IMG/VR virus record: IMGVR_UViG_3300032050_000004
Coordinates: 124,001 to 188,000 of that record
Length of the DNA stretch: 64,000 nt
Origin: a virus
Reading direction: 5' to 3' (one strand)
The notes below the pieces were generated by a model. The model was given only the letters and a program-made list of their open reading frames with translations. It was not told the DNA's origin and did not search any database. This document shows positions 42,006-51,939 of the stretch, in pieces. Position 1 is the stretch's first letter. Each line of letters begins with the position of its first letter. The translations under genes and the position numbers were made by a program.

Positions 42006-43703
42006 ATGCCAATTCCCCCAAATAAAATAAAATACAGCACTTCTCAAGTAAATAATGCAGTTAAGGCTAAAAATTTTGCACTGGGAATTAATTCTCTTGC
42101 AGCATACGGTCCAACTAGCTCAACAGGTTTTTGGAATGGCATAACTCCAAAAGCTAGTGGATATACTATTTATGTTAATAAAATTTCTCAAGGACCATCA
42201 ATATTTTGTCCGGGAAATGATTTAGAATTTATTACACTGACAAATTATATATCAGGAATTAATCATACAACATTTAGCCAAGCTGCAGCTTGGTATGTTG
42301 GACAATCAGATATAATATGTGTCAATAAAGATTATCCAGACATAGTAACAAACGGATTAAGATTAATGGTTGATTCTAATTTTTTACCCTCATACTGTGG
42401 AAGCGGAACAACTTGGACTGATTTAAGTTATAGTGGATTCAATGTTACTTTATTAAACTCTCCAACATATGTTTTATCAGGTAGAAGTTCATATATAAAT
42501 TTTGCTTCTTCAAGTAGTAATTATGCAACTTTTAATGATTTAGGTAATTTAAATAATTTTACAGTTGAAGTTTGGGCTAAACAAAATTCTACTCCTGTTT
42601 CAAATGCTTATCCTACATTTATAACTAATACTTTTCCCGGACCTTCAGGAAATTATGTAAATTATGCTATAGGATATTTAAATGCTCCTTGGGATGGTAA
42701 AATATATGGAGGATTTTTTAATGGATCTTGGCAATTACCATCAGCTGGCTTTACACCCACAACAGACCAATGGTATCATTATTCAGTAACCTATAATGGC
42801 TCACAATTATTTTTTTATGTTGATGGTAAATATTATTCTTCCGCATCAACTTTGACAACCGCCCTATCTTCTGGTGCCGGTGGTAGATTAATGAGAAGAT
42901 GGGATACTACAGATTATATTGATGGTAATTTGTTAAATTCTAAAATTTATAATAGATCTTTAAATTCAACAGAAATTCTACAGAACTATAATGCTCATGC
43001 AGTTCCAGTTGGAGTTGAAACTAATGGATTAATTCTTAATCTAGATGCAGGTAATGTTTTATCTTACCCTCAAATCGGAACATTATGGAAAAGCACAGTT
43101 TCATCTGTTCAGAATAATGGTACTTTGACAAATGGGCCAACATTTAATTTATCTAATGGTGGAAGCATTGTATTTGATGGTGCAAATGATTATGTTTCAT
43201 TACCAGCAAACTTTTTCAACCACGATGCGGGAACACCTTTTAGTGTATCTATTTGGTTTAAAACAACTACAGCTGGAGGAACTTTATTTGGACAACAAAA
43301 TACAACAAACCCTTCTTCTGCCTCGGGTTATGTTCCTGCTATCTATATTAATTCTTCTGGAAAAATAGTTACATCTTGTTTTTGGGGTGGATCAGTATCA
43401 AATTCAACAACTTCAGTTACTTCTGTTAATGATGGTAATTGGCATAATATTGTTGTAACATTCGCATCAACATCACATAAAACATATTTAGATAATAATT
43501 TGATTGGTACTATTTCTAAAACACAAAATAATTATTCAGCGACTTATTATTATTTTTTAGGAGCAGGCTATAGTGCAGCTTGGACAGGTGCTAATGGTTT
43601 TTATTTCAATGGAAATATAGCTTATGCTTCATTTTATAATACTGAATTAACATCAACACAAGTTAATCAAAATTATCAATCACTAAATTATAGATTTATA
43701 TAA
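42006..43703 (+). CDS. Tail fibre/appendage protein with two LamG-like domains
   Basis: A 565-residue virion protein probably involved in host binding. A 100-residue N-terminal attachment-like part (KIKYSTSQVNNAVKAKNFAL) precedes two concanavalin/laminin-G-like modules, about 110-330 and 340-560. Each has the NGLxLxxDxxxxxSY opening, an aromatic-rich FTVEVWAKQ / FSVSIWFKT strand and WYHYSVTYNGSQLFFYVDGK / NWHNIVVTFASTSHKTYLDN. They close with a STEILQNYNAH / STQVNQNYQSL end. LamG repeats of this type bind sugars in many phage adhesins. The two copies are an internal duplication. Confidence 0.78.
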   Translation: MPIPPNKIKYSTSQVNNAVKAKNFALGINSLAAYGPTSSTGFWNGITPKASGYTIYVNKISQGPSIFCPGNDLEFITLTNYISGINHTTFSQAAAWYVGQSDIICVNKDYPDIVTNGLRLMVDSNFLPSYCGSGTTWTDLSYSGFNVTLLNSPTYVLSGRSSYINFASSSSNYATFNDLGNLNNFTVEVWAKQNSTPVSNAYPTFITNTFPGPSGNYVNYAIGYLNAPWDGKIYGGFFNGSWQLPSAGFTPTTDQWYHYSVTYNGSQLFFYVDGKYYSSASTLTTALSSGAGGRLMRRWDTTDYIDGNLLNSKIYNRSLNSTEILQNYNAHAVPVGVETNGLILNLDAGNVLSYPQIGTLWKSTVSSVQNNGTLTNGPTFNLSNGGSIVFDGANDYVSLPANFFNHDAGTPFSVSIWFKTTTAGGTLFGQQNTTNPSSASGYVPAIYINSSGKIVTSCFWGGSVSNSTTSVTSVNDGNWHNIVVTFASTSHKTYLDNNLIGTISKTQNNYSATYYYFLGAGYSAAWTGANGFYFNGNIAYASFYNTELTSTQVNQNYQSLNYRFI

Positions 43704-43957
43704 TGGAAAATAGAAATTATTTAATAATAAATGTTTCAGAGTTAAATAAGATTGATTTTGAACAAATTTGTGAAAATTCAATAGATACATTAAGATATAG
43801 TTCTGATGGTTCTAAAACTTTTATAAAATGGGAAAATAATCAAGAACCTGATTTTATATCTGCATTAATAACAAAAGAAGGCCCTTATAATCAGATACAG
43901 ATTTTGGAAATACTTTCATCAGATGAATGGATTTCAAAACAAGGAACAATGAATTAA
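43703..43957 (+). CDS. Hypothetical protein following the LamG fibre
   Basis: An unrecognised 84-residue soluble protein whose ATG overlaps the stop of the LamG gene by one base, so it is translationally coupled. It has a beta-alpha pattern (YLIINVSELNKIDFEQICEN, then TFIKWENNQEPDFISALITK, EGPYNQIQILEILSSDEW). Small genes directly after fibre genes in T4-like phages are often fibre chaperones or short structural partners; this is inferred only from position. Confidence 0.7.
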   Translation: MENRNYLIINVSELNKIDFEQICENSIDTLRYSSDGSKTFIKWENNQEPDFISALITKEGPYNQIQILEILSSDEWISKQGTMN

Positions 43958-43983
43958 AATTTCCTTTTTTAGTATTATTTCTA

Positions 43984-43991
43984 TATTTATT
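43984..43991 (+). promoter_or_regulatory. Candidate late promoter box
   Basis: TATTTATT, 19 bases upstream of the collagen-like fibre gene. Confidence 0.45.
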
Positions 43992-44010
43992 TTAAAGTTT
44001 TACAACTAAT

Positions 44011-47000
44011 ATGTCAGATATTTCAAATCAACTTATTAAAGATTCATTTAATTATGTATTACAATCTGATTTGGATACTGGTATTGTTTATAGAATTGGT
44101 GGTGACATTCCAGAAAACCCTCAATTTACATCAGGACTGACGGTTTCAAATGGTTTTAAATTCGAAGATTCCCCACAAGATGGTTATTTTCTTAAATCTG
44201 ATGCTTTCGGAAATGCTTCTTGGGCATTAGTAACAGGATCAGGTACTTCTGGATCAGCTGGTTCGTCAGGAAGAAACGGAAGTTCAGGCTCATCAGGAAG
44301 TTCTGGAATAAATGGTAGTTCAGGTTCTTCGGGCATAAATGGTAGCTCTGGTTCGTCTGGAACGTCTGGTACAAATGGAAGTTCCGGGAGTCGAGGTTCT
44401 AGCGGTAGTTCTGGTTCTTCTGGCTCATCTGGAACATCAGGTATCAATGGTCTTGATGGTTCTAATAGCTTAAGATGGTTTTATAGAACTGATCTAGAAG
44501 CTCCAAATAACCCCGGAAACCAAAATTTTATACTAAATGAAGTCAAGTTTAGTACTGTAACTAGAATTAGCATAAGTACACTAGATATAAACTCGAATGA
44601 TTCATATGATTGGTTAGAGACTATTGATGTTTTAAAAAGGGTTACAGGAAACTTAGTTTATTTTAAAATTACGAATGTCACAAATCCATCAAATTATGGA
44701 TTATACACAATTGCTGGCTCTACAGATCATGGAACTTATTTTGATTTTGATCTTACTTTAATAAATAGCGATTTAAGTACCATACAAGGAGAACAATTCT
44801 CTATATCATATGTATTTAATGGATTAAATGGTACTTCAGGAACTTCGGGGGAATCTGGAAGTTCTGGATCTTCTGGTGTATCAGGAACTGATGGTTCAGC
44901 TGGAACTTCTGGTACTTCTGGTACTTCTGGCAACAACGGAAATGATGGAACATCTGGTTCATCAGGAATAAATGGTAGCTCTGGAATAAACGGAAGTTCT
45001 GGTATAAATGGTAGTTCTGGAGTTAATGGTAGTTCAGGTTCATCAGGAGGAGCAGGATTAAGTGGAAGTTCTGGATCATCTGGTGCAAACGGAAGTTCTG
45101 GTTCATCAGGTATTTCTGGAGAATCTGGTTCATCTGGTAGTTCTGGTACATCAGGATCATCTGGTACAGGTTTTACTGCCATTCAAAGTCCTGCTAATTA
45201 TAGAGTATTAGTATCTGATAACACAACAGATACTGCAATTGCTCAATCTGGACTTACATATGATGGTCAACAATTATATATTTCTGGCAATACATTTATT
45301 ACAGGCACAATTTCAGCTACAACTTTTTATAGTTTAGTAGGTGATATAGAAAATTATGTCACAGTTGGTCTCAGTGGTAGTAATGTAGATTTTAATTCAA
45401 TAAAATTAGCAGTCGATAGTATTACTGGAGCAACTGAAGATAATCCATGGGAAGTTAGAGTTTATCCGGGCTTGTACTACGAAGATCCAATTATTATGAA
45501 ATCTTGGATCACAGTAAGAGGAAGCAATAGTACTGCAACAATTGTAGAAGCAAGTAATTCTGCGAATACAGTTTTTTTCATGGCAGATCAATCTATGATT
45601 TCAGACATGCAAATTCAAGGTTCTACTGCTTCTGGAACATCTGCTATCATATATTCTTCTTCGACCACTCCACAATTAAATGCAATTTCATATGTAGAAA
45701 ACGTCAGATTCGGCGAAAACTACACACACGCTAAAACAGTCGGTACTGGTGGTGGAAATTGCATAATGCAATGTTCTAATGTAAAATATGGTGGTTATCC
45801 TTTTACTATCGGCTTTGTAGTAACAAATGACGGTACTGGTATTGGCAGAATGCAACTAAGAAACGTCACTTCAACTAATGGTGGTGTAACTACTACAACA
45901 GGATTGATTTTTGCAAAAGCTGATGCACCAAGCTGTGCTTTTATTGTTAATGGTTGTTTATTAACAAAAGCTGTCGGTGCTGCAGCTGGTACCGGTTTCT
46001 GGGTTGAAAATGGAGCTTCTTTAAGATTGACTGCTGTAAATTTCCAAAGATGGGCTACAGCTATTTATGCTCCTAATACAGGATCATCCCCTAGTATATA
46101 TGGAAGTGCTTTAAATTTTGAAAATAACACAAAGGATATAATTGTAGAACATCCTTCAGCAACTGGACATATAGATGGAGCTGATACATTTTTAAAAACC
46201 GAAATACCAATTAATGCTCCTTTATACGAAGTTAATCAAGACCCAAAAAGAATTATAGTTGCAAAAAAAGGAGGAGATTTTTCATCTATTAAATCTGCTG
46301 TAGATTGGATTACAGGAAGTTCTAGCAGTAATAGGTTTGTGGTTTCTGTCGGTCCGGGTGAGTTTTTTGAAAATGAAATTGATCTTACATCTAAACCTTA
46401 TGTCAGTATTGTAGGTAGCAACATACAAACCACACAAATTTTTCCTAATTCTACTTCACAGCATATTATAAAATTAGGAATAAATAATGAAATATCTTTT
46501 TTAAGTTTATCAGGTGCTGGTTCTAGTTATTCTGCTATATATGTTGACGATATAGGGGATTTTGCACAAGCTCACAAAATTTCTGTTTACGATTGTGATA
46601 TAGGTGTATGGGTAAAATCTTCCACCCAAGACACAAAATTCTATGGTGAATACATGGATTTTAATGGAGATTTTACCTATGGAGTTCGTGTAGATGCGAC
46701 AAATTCATTTTCGGCATTAGCCAATATGGAAAACTATTATCTTTTTCCAACCTATGATAATGTGATTGGTAATAGTGCAGATGGTTTAGGTGCAAGACTT
46801 AATTTATACACAGGTGAATTTGAAGGTGCTCAATTGACTGGTTCTACAGCAATAAAACTTTCAGATCAAGCTGAACTTGAAGCTGGCAATTTAGATATTC
46901 AAGATTGGAATAAGTCGTTTGAAATTCCTAATTCCGGTGGTGGTCCAGTTGCTAGGATTGTAGGTTCAATGATTCACAATTCTATCACCTACGATATTGA

Positions 47001-48276
47001 AATTCTAAACCCTGCTGCATCCTTTAGATATCAAGGTATATCTGATCATACTAAAATATATAATGTAAGCAATAATGTGTTTTGGAATTTTCTTGATGAT
47101 GTAGATGGGGAAAATGATATTACAAGAAAAATATCAGTTACATTTTCAGATGGAACACATACGGATGCTTCAACATTAATTTTTCAAAGTAGTTCAATGG
47201 GCCTTCTAAACGGAGGTACAATTACAATAGTTAGTGGTTTAACAATAAACACCACATCAGGGTTTGGATATGTAGCAGATCAAATTGATAATAGTATTAT
47301 AAAAAGATATGATTGGAATAATAATCAAATAACATTGTCTGCAAATACAAATAATTATATTTATATTTCCAATAATGGTTCTTTAGTCGCTAATTCTGGA
47401 TTACCTGATCCATTCTATAGTATAATAATGGGTAGAGTTGTTACAAATTCAACAGGCATTGAATTAATTGATCAATCACCATATAATGCACAACATACAG
47501 CAAATTTATTATCTTCATTTAACAGGCAAGCACTTGGCCCAGTATTTTCAACTGGTTCAATTGTAACTACTGGAACTACAGCATTTACATTGGATGTTAG
47601 TACAGGAAACTATTGGTTATCAGAAAATAATTTTTTACCTACAGGTGGAACATCAATAAATTTTACTCAGTATTGGAATAATGGATCAGGATTCACAACA
47701 AGTGCTACAACATATGTTAATAGTAGTCAATTCAATCCAAATCAAAATTCACTATCTTCTCTTACAAGCTCTTATTACACAAAACATACTTTGTATGTAG
47801 TTGGCGATGGAATAAATGAAGAATATTTTTTAGTTCTTGGTCAAAACGAGTATGCTACTTTAATTGAAACAGAAGACGCACCTTTACCTATACCTCCCGA
47901 TTTTTTTACAGATGGTGTAGTTTCTATAGCATCAATTTATATTAAAGATGGTGAATCAGGAATTGTTCAAATTGAAGATATAAGACCTGTAATTGGTTTT
48001 AAATCCAGTGGTGTAAATGCCACATCAGTTCATGGAAATCTTTTAGGTCTTACATCAGATGATCATCAACAATACATTTTAGTTGATGGTGGTAGGCAGA
48101 TGACAGGAGATCTTGGAATTGGTGGCTTTGATATATATAATATAAATCAAATAACTTCTACTGGCATTACAACAAACACACTTAATGTAGCTAATTTATC
48201 TAATGATGAATCTCTAACGAGATATGTTGTTGTAGATGTTTCTGGAAACACATTTTATAAAAACGAAGGTCAGTAA
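44011..48276 (+). CDS. Long tail fibre with collagen-like and beta-helix regions
   Basis: A 1421-residue fibre protein. The N-terminus (SDISNQLIKDSFNYVLQSDL) is an attachment-type domain. Two Gly-Ser-Ser collagen-like blocks (about 75-150 and 270-390) flank a small beta domain. Residues about 440-760 and 760-1000 look like two pectate-lyase-type beta-helix units, each opened by an FNSIKLAVDSITG / FSSIKSAVDWITG motif. The C-terminal 400 residues include a DDHQQYILVDGGRQMTGDLG module common in phage fibres. Translation stops at a TAA at 48274, but the same frame continues into another collagen-like block to 48924. Confidence 0.82.
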   Translation: MSDISNQLIKDSFNYVLQSDLDTGIVYRIGGDIPENPQFTSGLTVSNGFKFEDSPQDGYFLKSDAFGNASWALVTGSGTSGSAGSSGRNGSSGSSGSSGINGSSGSSGINGSSGSSGTSGTNGSSGSRGSSGSSGSSGSSGTSGINGLDGSNSLRWFYRTDLEAPNNPGNQNFILNEVKFSTVTRISISTLDINSNDSYDWLETIDVLKRVTGNLVYFKITNVTNPSNYGLYTIAGSTDHGTYFDFDLTLINSDLSTIQGEQFSISYVFNGLNGTSGTSGESGSSGSSGVSGTDGSAGTSGTSGTSGNNGNDGTSGSSGINGSSGINGSSGINGSSGVNGSSGSSGGAGLSGSSGSSGANGSSGSSGISGESGSSGSSGTSGSSGTGFTAIQSPANYRVLVSDNTTDTAIAQSGLTYDGQQLYISGNTFITGTISATTFYSLVGDIENYVTVGLSGSNVDFNSIKLAVDSITGATEDNPWEVRVYPGLYYEDPIIMKSWITVRGSNSTATIVEASNSANTVFFMADQSMISDMQIQGSTASGTSAIIYSSSTTPQLNAISYVENVRFGENYTHAKTVGTGGGNCIMQCSNVKYGGYPFTIGFVVTNDGTGIGRMQLRNVTSTNGGVTTTTGLIFAKADAPSCAFIVNGCLLTKAVGAAAGTGFWVENGASLRLTAVNFQRWATAIYAPNTGSSPSIYGSALNFENNTKDIIVEHPSATGHIDGADTFLKTEIPINAPLYEVNQDPKRIIVAKKGGDFSSIKSAVDWITGSSSSNRFVVSVGPGEFFENEIDLTSKPYVSIVGSNIQTTQIFPNSTSQHIIKLGINNEISFLSLSGAGSSYSAIYVDDIGDFAQAHKISVYDCDIGVWVKSSTQDTKFYGEYMDFNGDFTYGVRVDATNSFSALANMENYYLFPTYDNVIGNSADGLGARLNLYTGEFEGAQLTGSTAIKLSDQAELEAGNLDIQDWNKSFEIPNSGGGPVARIVGSMIHNSITYDIEILNPAASFRYQGISDHTKIYNVSNNVFWNFLDDVDGENDITRKISVTFSDGTHTDASTLIFQSSSMGLLNGGTITIVSGLTINTTSGFGYVADQIDNSIIKRYDWNNNQITLSANTNNYIYISNNGSLVANSGLPDPFYSIIMGRVVTNSTGIELIDQSPYNAQHTANLLSSFNRQALGPVFSTGSIVTTGTTAFTLDVSTGNYWLSENNFLPTGGTSINFTQYWNNGSGFTTSATTYVNSSQFNPNQNSLSSLTSSYYTKHTLYVVGDGINEEYFLVLGQNEYATLIETEDAPLPIPPDFFTDGVVSIASIYIKDGESGIVQIEDIRPVIGFKSSGVNATSVHGNLLGLTSDDHQQYILVDGGRQMTGDLGIGGFDIYNINQITSTGITTNTLNVANLSNDESLTRYVVVDVSGNTFYKNEGQ
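44236..44462 (+). repeat. Collagen-like Gly-Ser-Ser block 1
   Basis: Triplet repeats GSSGSSG in the coding frame with substitutions at every third to sixth position (N, T, R), typical of phage collagen-like stalks. Confidence 0.85.
44827..45173 (+). repeat. Collagen-like Gly-Ser-Ser block 2
   Basis: Second GSSG/GTSG tract in the same gene, including four consecutive INGSSG or VNGSSG units. Confidence 0.85.
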
Positions 48277-48924
48277 GGTGTATCTGGTTCTTCAGGTAGT
48301 TCGGGAAGTTCTGGTCAAAGTGGTAGCTCAGGTTCTTCTGGTAGTTCTGGATTTGATGGTAGTTCTGGATCTTCTGGTATATCTGGAAGTTCTGGAAGTT
48401 CTGGCGAAAGTGGTAGCTCTGGAACTTCAGGGTTTTCAGGTTCATCTGGTTCTTCTGGTGAATCAGGTAGTTCAGGATCATCTGGTCAATCTGGAAGTTC
48501 AGGTTCATCAGGATCTTCAGGAGCAGCAGGAACTTCAGGTAGTTCCGGAACAAGTTCAACCAATATAGATACTTTAAGCTTTACAGTAGACACTGGTGGT
48601 GCAGCAACAATAAGTTCAGGACTTAAATCTTTCGTCTATTTACCTTATAGCGGTACAATTCTGTCTTGGACTATATTATCAAACAATTCAGGAAGTACCG
48701 AAATTGATATTTATAAAACAGATTATGCAAATTATCCACCTACATCAGGAGATACTATAATAAATTCAGGTTACCCAAATTTGAACAACAATATAAAAAA
48801 TCAAAGTTCGAATTTATCCGGATGGAATTCAACAACATTCAATGAAGATGAAATTCTTGGTTTTTATGTAGTTTCAGCACAAACTTTAACAAGAGTACAA
48901 TTAATTTTAAAAATTCAAAAATAA
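48277..48924 (+). pseudogene. In-frame continuation of the fibre gene after a TAA
   Basis: Directly after the TAA at 48274-48276 the same frame stays open for 215 codons to a TAA at 48922-48924. It encodes a third collagen-like block (VSGSSGSSGSSGQSGSSG onward to about 48555) and a 120-residue beta-rich tip with IDTLSFTVDTGGAATISSGL and a FYVVSAQTLTRVQLILKIQK end. There is no in-frame ATG, and no convincing GTG or TTG near its beginning, so it is not an ordinary separate gene. Options are a nonsense mutation, an assembly error, or stop readthrough producing a longer fibre. Confidence 0.8.
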
Positions 48925-48925
48925 A

Positions 48926-51304
48926 ATGGCAAAAGTAGCAGTAGAACATATTTTTACAGGATCGACCACAGGTATAACAACCTACAATTCTGATTATACA
49001 ATGATAGGTTCATTGTACAAACAATTTACAGGAGCAACCGCTCAAGATAATTACATAAGTCTATTGCCAACAAGTATGGTAAATATAACTGATGTAGCAG
49101 GTTCCACATATGCATATCCATATGTTCACAAATGGTCGGATAATATATTCTGGGTTTTTATGGCAACCACAGTTACTGCAGCCGCAACGAGACAATTCGG
49201 TTTATTTGAATATGACCTAAATGCCAACACAACAACTTGGAAAGGTTTTATAACATTGCAAGGAACACAACTTGGCGGTAGTAAAACCGTAAGAGGGTTT
49301 AGGACTTATGTCTATGAAACAACAGGCGGAACAGTATCGGCAACCACATCTTCAACCATAACAGGGTCAGGAACAGCTTTTCAAACTGACAGGATTGCTG
49401 TCGGTGCAAGAATTGGATTCGGTTCAACCGACCCAACTCAAATATCCACTTGGTATGAAATTACAGCAATTGCCTCAGACACAAGTTTAACCATAGGCAA
49501 TACTGTTACAGTATCCGCAGGCTCATCTTATGTCATAGAGGAAATCAGGCTTTATTTTTTACAAACAAATGCAACTATAAACAATGGTGGATTATATATA
49601 ATAAAGGGTCTAAATTATTCAACATTCGCACTAGGTGGAAACAATATAACTGAATCAACAACAACAGACAACATAAGGGCTTCATATCTATTGAAAGATT
49701 TTACACCTTCTACCGTAACTATATCTCAAGCTTCTCCGGGTGTTGTTACATTAGTTAGTCACGGATTGAGGCTGAATGATGCCGTTTTTTTTACAACCAC
49801 AGGTGCCCTCCCAACGGGATTTGTTGCGAACACTACATATTATGTGACTTCAACTTCATTGGCTGCAAATACTTTTACGCTTTCTGCAACGATAAATGGA
49901 GCACCTATTAATACAAGTACCGCAGGTTCCGGTGTCCATACTTTGCATTCAGCCATGAGTGTTTTAGGTGGTGGAATAGGTATGGATGAACCTGTAAGTG
50001 CAACAGAACATAATGTTTATTTATTGAATTCAGAAGTAACAAACACAACCGCCAGACTTGTAAAATACAACGTTAAAGCTTCATTGACTCCAGCAAGTGC
50101 CAATGGAGCAACTGGGGCATTGTCATTGAGAACTACTCCGCTATTAGTTACAGGTACAATTTCACTATTGAACAACGGTAGGATAGTGGCAGTTCAACAT
50201 GGATCCGCTTCAGGTATAAAAAGTTTTTATTTTGCAACCACAACGAGAATTTACAGATGTACGGAATCAACAATTTTAGACAACTCTTCATCGTTTCTGA
50301 GTGATCAAATGATTGAGATTCCACCCGGAGGTCTTGCAAACGCCGCCTATAATTTATTGTCATCAATGGCTTCGGTTGATTATTCATCTACATTGGACAG
50401 GCTTTTGATTACCACGACTACACAAAGGTTTGGGGTTTACGCAGCTCAATACAACACAAGCGGAACACTTCCTTTTGACAAGATATTTGCCGCTAACTTA
50501 AACCGATACAAATTGGGTTATACACCTGTAGGTACCGTTGACGGATTATTCCCACAAGCGACTTTGACACTTTGGAGTGAAGCAGGCTTGTTTTTTGCCG
50601 CACCTGTAACAACCACCTCGGGTTTAAATTGGCTTTTGATTTTCCCCGGGGGTGGTGATGGGTATTTTGCCACATATTCGAATGAAAGGGTAATTACACC
50701 AAAAATGGCAACTCCTAATGCTTCGAAACTTTATCGTGCATATGTTGAAAACTCGGATTATTTGGGAACTTATCAATTGGGCTTCCCGCCTGACCCATTC
50801 AGGATTTTTTTCAGAACTGCAGGTATAGACGATAACACTGGTTCATGGACCGAAGTTCCTGAAAGCGGTGATTTGAGTTCGTTCTCGCCATCTACACACA
50901 TACAGTTCATGCTGGAACTTGACACCTTGGGTGAAGCATGTGCCCCTACAAGGATATATGCTGTCACTTGCCTGTATGACGATTCTTCAACAGATGTGCA
51001 TTATCAACCATCAATAAAATATTCAGATTACGTTAATAAGAGATTTGCTTGGTGGTTTGCGTTAGCTTGGGGTTCAACTGTTCCAACTTTAAGAGTCAGG
51101 CTATACGATGCAGTGACCAACAATTTACTGGTTGATGACAACACCGGTTCTCCAACAGGAACTTTTGAAAAATCAACTGATGGCGGTTCTACTTGGAGTT
51201 CATATGACAATACGGACCGAGCAAATACTACAACATATATAAGATATACACCTGCTTCTCTAGGTGACAATATCAAAGTTAAATTCATTCTAACACAAAA
51301 TTAA
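48926..51304 (+). CDS. Large appendage/receptor-binding-like protein with mobile phage modules
   Basis: A 792-residue beta-rich virion protein. Residues about 145-210 (TVSATTSSTITGSGTAFQTD then ITAIASDTSLTIGNTVTV) and 255-335 (ASPGVVTLVSHGLRLNDAVF, TTGALPTGFVANTTYYVTS) are two small modules found in fibre proteins of many unrelated phages. The remainder, with WSDNIFWVFMATT and repeated strand pairs, could form a propeller-like structure. Base composition is clearly less AT-rich than neighbouring genes (about 38-42% GC by eye), suggesting recent transfer. It starts one base after the fibre continuation. A receptor-binding role is inferred from position. Confidence 0.75.
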   Translation: MAKVAVEHIFTGSTTGITTYNSDYTMIGSLYKQFTGATAQDNYISLLPTSMVNITDVAGSTYAYPYVHKWSDNIFWVFMATTVTAAATRQFGLFEYDLNANTTTWKGFITLQGTQLGGSKTVRGFRTYVYETTGGTVSATTSSTITGSGTAFQTDRIAVGARIGFGSTDPTQISTWYEITAIASDTSLTIGNTVTVSAGSSYVIEEIRLYFLQTNATINNGGLYIIKGLNYSTFALGGNNITESTTTDNIRASYLLKDFTPSTVTISQASPGVVTLVSHGLRLNDAVFFTTTGALPTGFVANTTYYVTSTSLAANTFTLSATINGAPINTSTAGSGVHTLHSAMSVLGGGIGMDEPVSATEHNVYLLNSEVTNTTARLVKYNVKASLTPASANGATGALSLRTTPLLVTGTISLLNNGRIVAVQHGSASGIKSFYFATTTRIYRCTESTILDNSSSFLSDQMIEIPPGGLANAAYNLLSSMASVDYSSTLDRLLITTTTQRFGVYAAQYNTSGTLPFDKIFAANLNRYKLGYTPVGTVDGLFPQATLTLWSEAGLFFAAPVTTTSGLNWLLIFPGGGDGYFATYSNERVITPKMATPNASKLYRAYVENSDYLGTYQLGFPPDPFRIFFRTAGIDDNTGSWTEVPESGDLSSFSPSTHIQFMLELDTLGEACAPTRIYAVTCLYDDSSTDVHYQPSIKYSDYVNKRFAWWFALAWGSTVPTLRVRLYDAVTNNLLVDDNTGSPTGTFEKSTDGGSTWSSYDNTDRANTTTYIRYTPASLGDNIKVKFILTQN

Positions 51305-51306
51305 AA

Positions 51307-51462
51307 ATGGCACTTGAAGATATTCTGGTTATGGAGGGGGACATAGCTGAACCAATAGAGGAAATAGGTCCCGGAACCCTAAATCAACCATTAGATCAGT
51401 TAACTGATGTAATGACGTTGAATGAACTCACTTTAGTTCTAGAGGCGAGTTTTTCCAGTTAA
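51307..51462 (+). CDS. Short protein downstream of the appendage gene
   Basis: A 51-residue reading frame starting two bases after the appendage stop, with ATG 51307 and TAA 51460-51462. Sequence begins MALEDILVMEGDIAEPIEEI and ends LNELTLVLEASFSS; it is acidic and has no membrane segment. Its GC-rich codons match the preceding gene, so the two probably arrived together. Unknown function; the arrangement suits a small appendage-associated peptide. Confidence 0.5.
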   Translation: MALEDILVMEGDIAEPIEEIGPGTLNQPLDQLTDVMTLNELTLVLEASFSS

Positions 51463-51465
51463 ATT

Positions 51466-51939
51466 TTATCCTTTTCTTAAAAGCTTGGATAGTTGATCTT
51501 TTGTTAAGAAAATCTCATCATCTGCAGATTTTTCATCTAAAAATTTATTCTCAATTATCCTGTTTTTTATTGGTTCTTCTTTTTGAGGAGCCACATTTAC
51601 TTTGAGTTTGGTTTTTTCTTCCTCTACTTGTTCTTTTACAATTACTTGAACATTTTTGGAAGCTTTAACAATAAAATCTGATGACCAAGGTTCAAAATAT
51701 ACATCATCAGCTATAACTTCGAGTCTCATTTTTCCTGAATTATTTTCAGATAAGAAGTTTTTTGTTTTTGGTATAGTAATTTCACAATTTCCCTCATCAT
51801 CGATCTTTCCGTTGAACATATAATTTATATCATTGCATTCGATAATAATTCTTGCTTTAGACTTTGAAAGAGATGTCCCATCAACTTCTATATTACAAGA
51901 AAATTTATTTGGTTTATCTGTATATAATTTATAGCTCAT
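51466..51939 (-). CDS. Hypothetical beta-domain protein
   Basis: An unrecognised 157-residue protein. The first 90 residues look like an immunoglobulin-like or bacterial beta-sandwich domain (SYKLYTDKPNKFSCNIEVDG, ARIIIECNDINYMFNGKIDD, SGKMRLEVIADDVYFEPWSS). A charged linker follows (VNVAPQKEEPIKNRIIENKF), with a short C-terminal helix FLTKDQLSKLLRKG. The beta-sandwich plus tail layout would suit a capsid decoration protein such as Hoc, but this is speculative. It is convergent with the fibre block and overlaps the ATG of the next minus-strand gene by one base. Confidence 0.7.
   Translation of the reverse strand: MSYKLYTDKPNKFSCNIEVDGTSLSKSKARIIIECNDINYMFNGKIDDEGNCEITIPKTKNFLSENNSGKMRLEVIADDVYFEPWSSDFIVKASKNVQVIVKEQVEEEKTKLKVNVAPQKEEPIKNRIIENKFLDEKSADDEIFLTKDQLSKLLRKG

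Noticed and set aside
44184-45182. Proline-rich minus-strand frames opposite the collagen-like blocks.
   Set aside because: They are the reverse reading of Gly-Ser-Ser codons (PELPDEPE-type sequence) and not independent genes.
48236-48568. Plus-strand frame with an ATG spanning the fibre stop.
   Set aside because: Its translation is Val/Leu-rich shadow of the GSSG codons in another frame; the meaningful frame is the in-frame continuation.
42006-51304. Fibre region considered for a diversity-generating retroelement because of its multiple variable-looking adhesins.
   Set aside because: No reverse transcriptase, template repeat or accessory gene is visible in the window.
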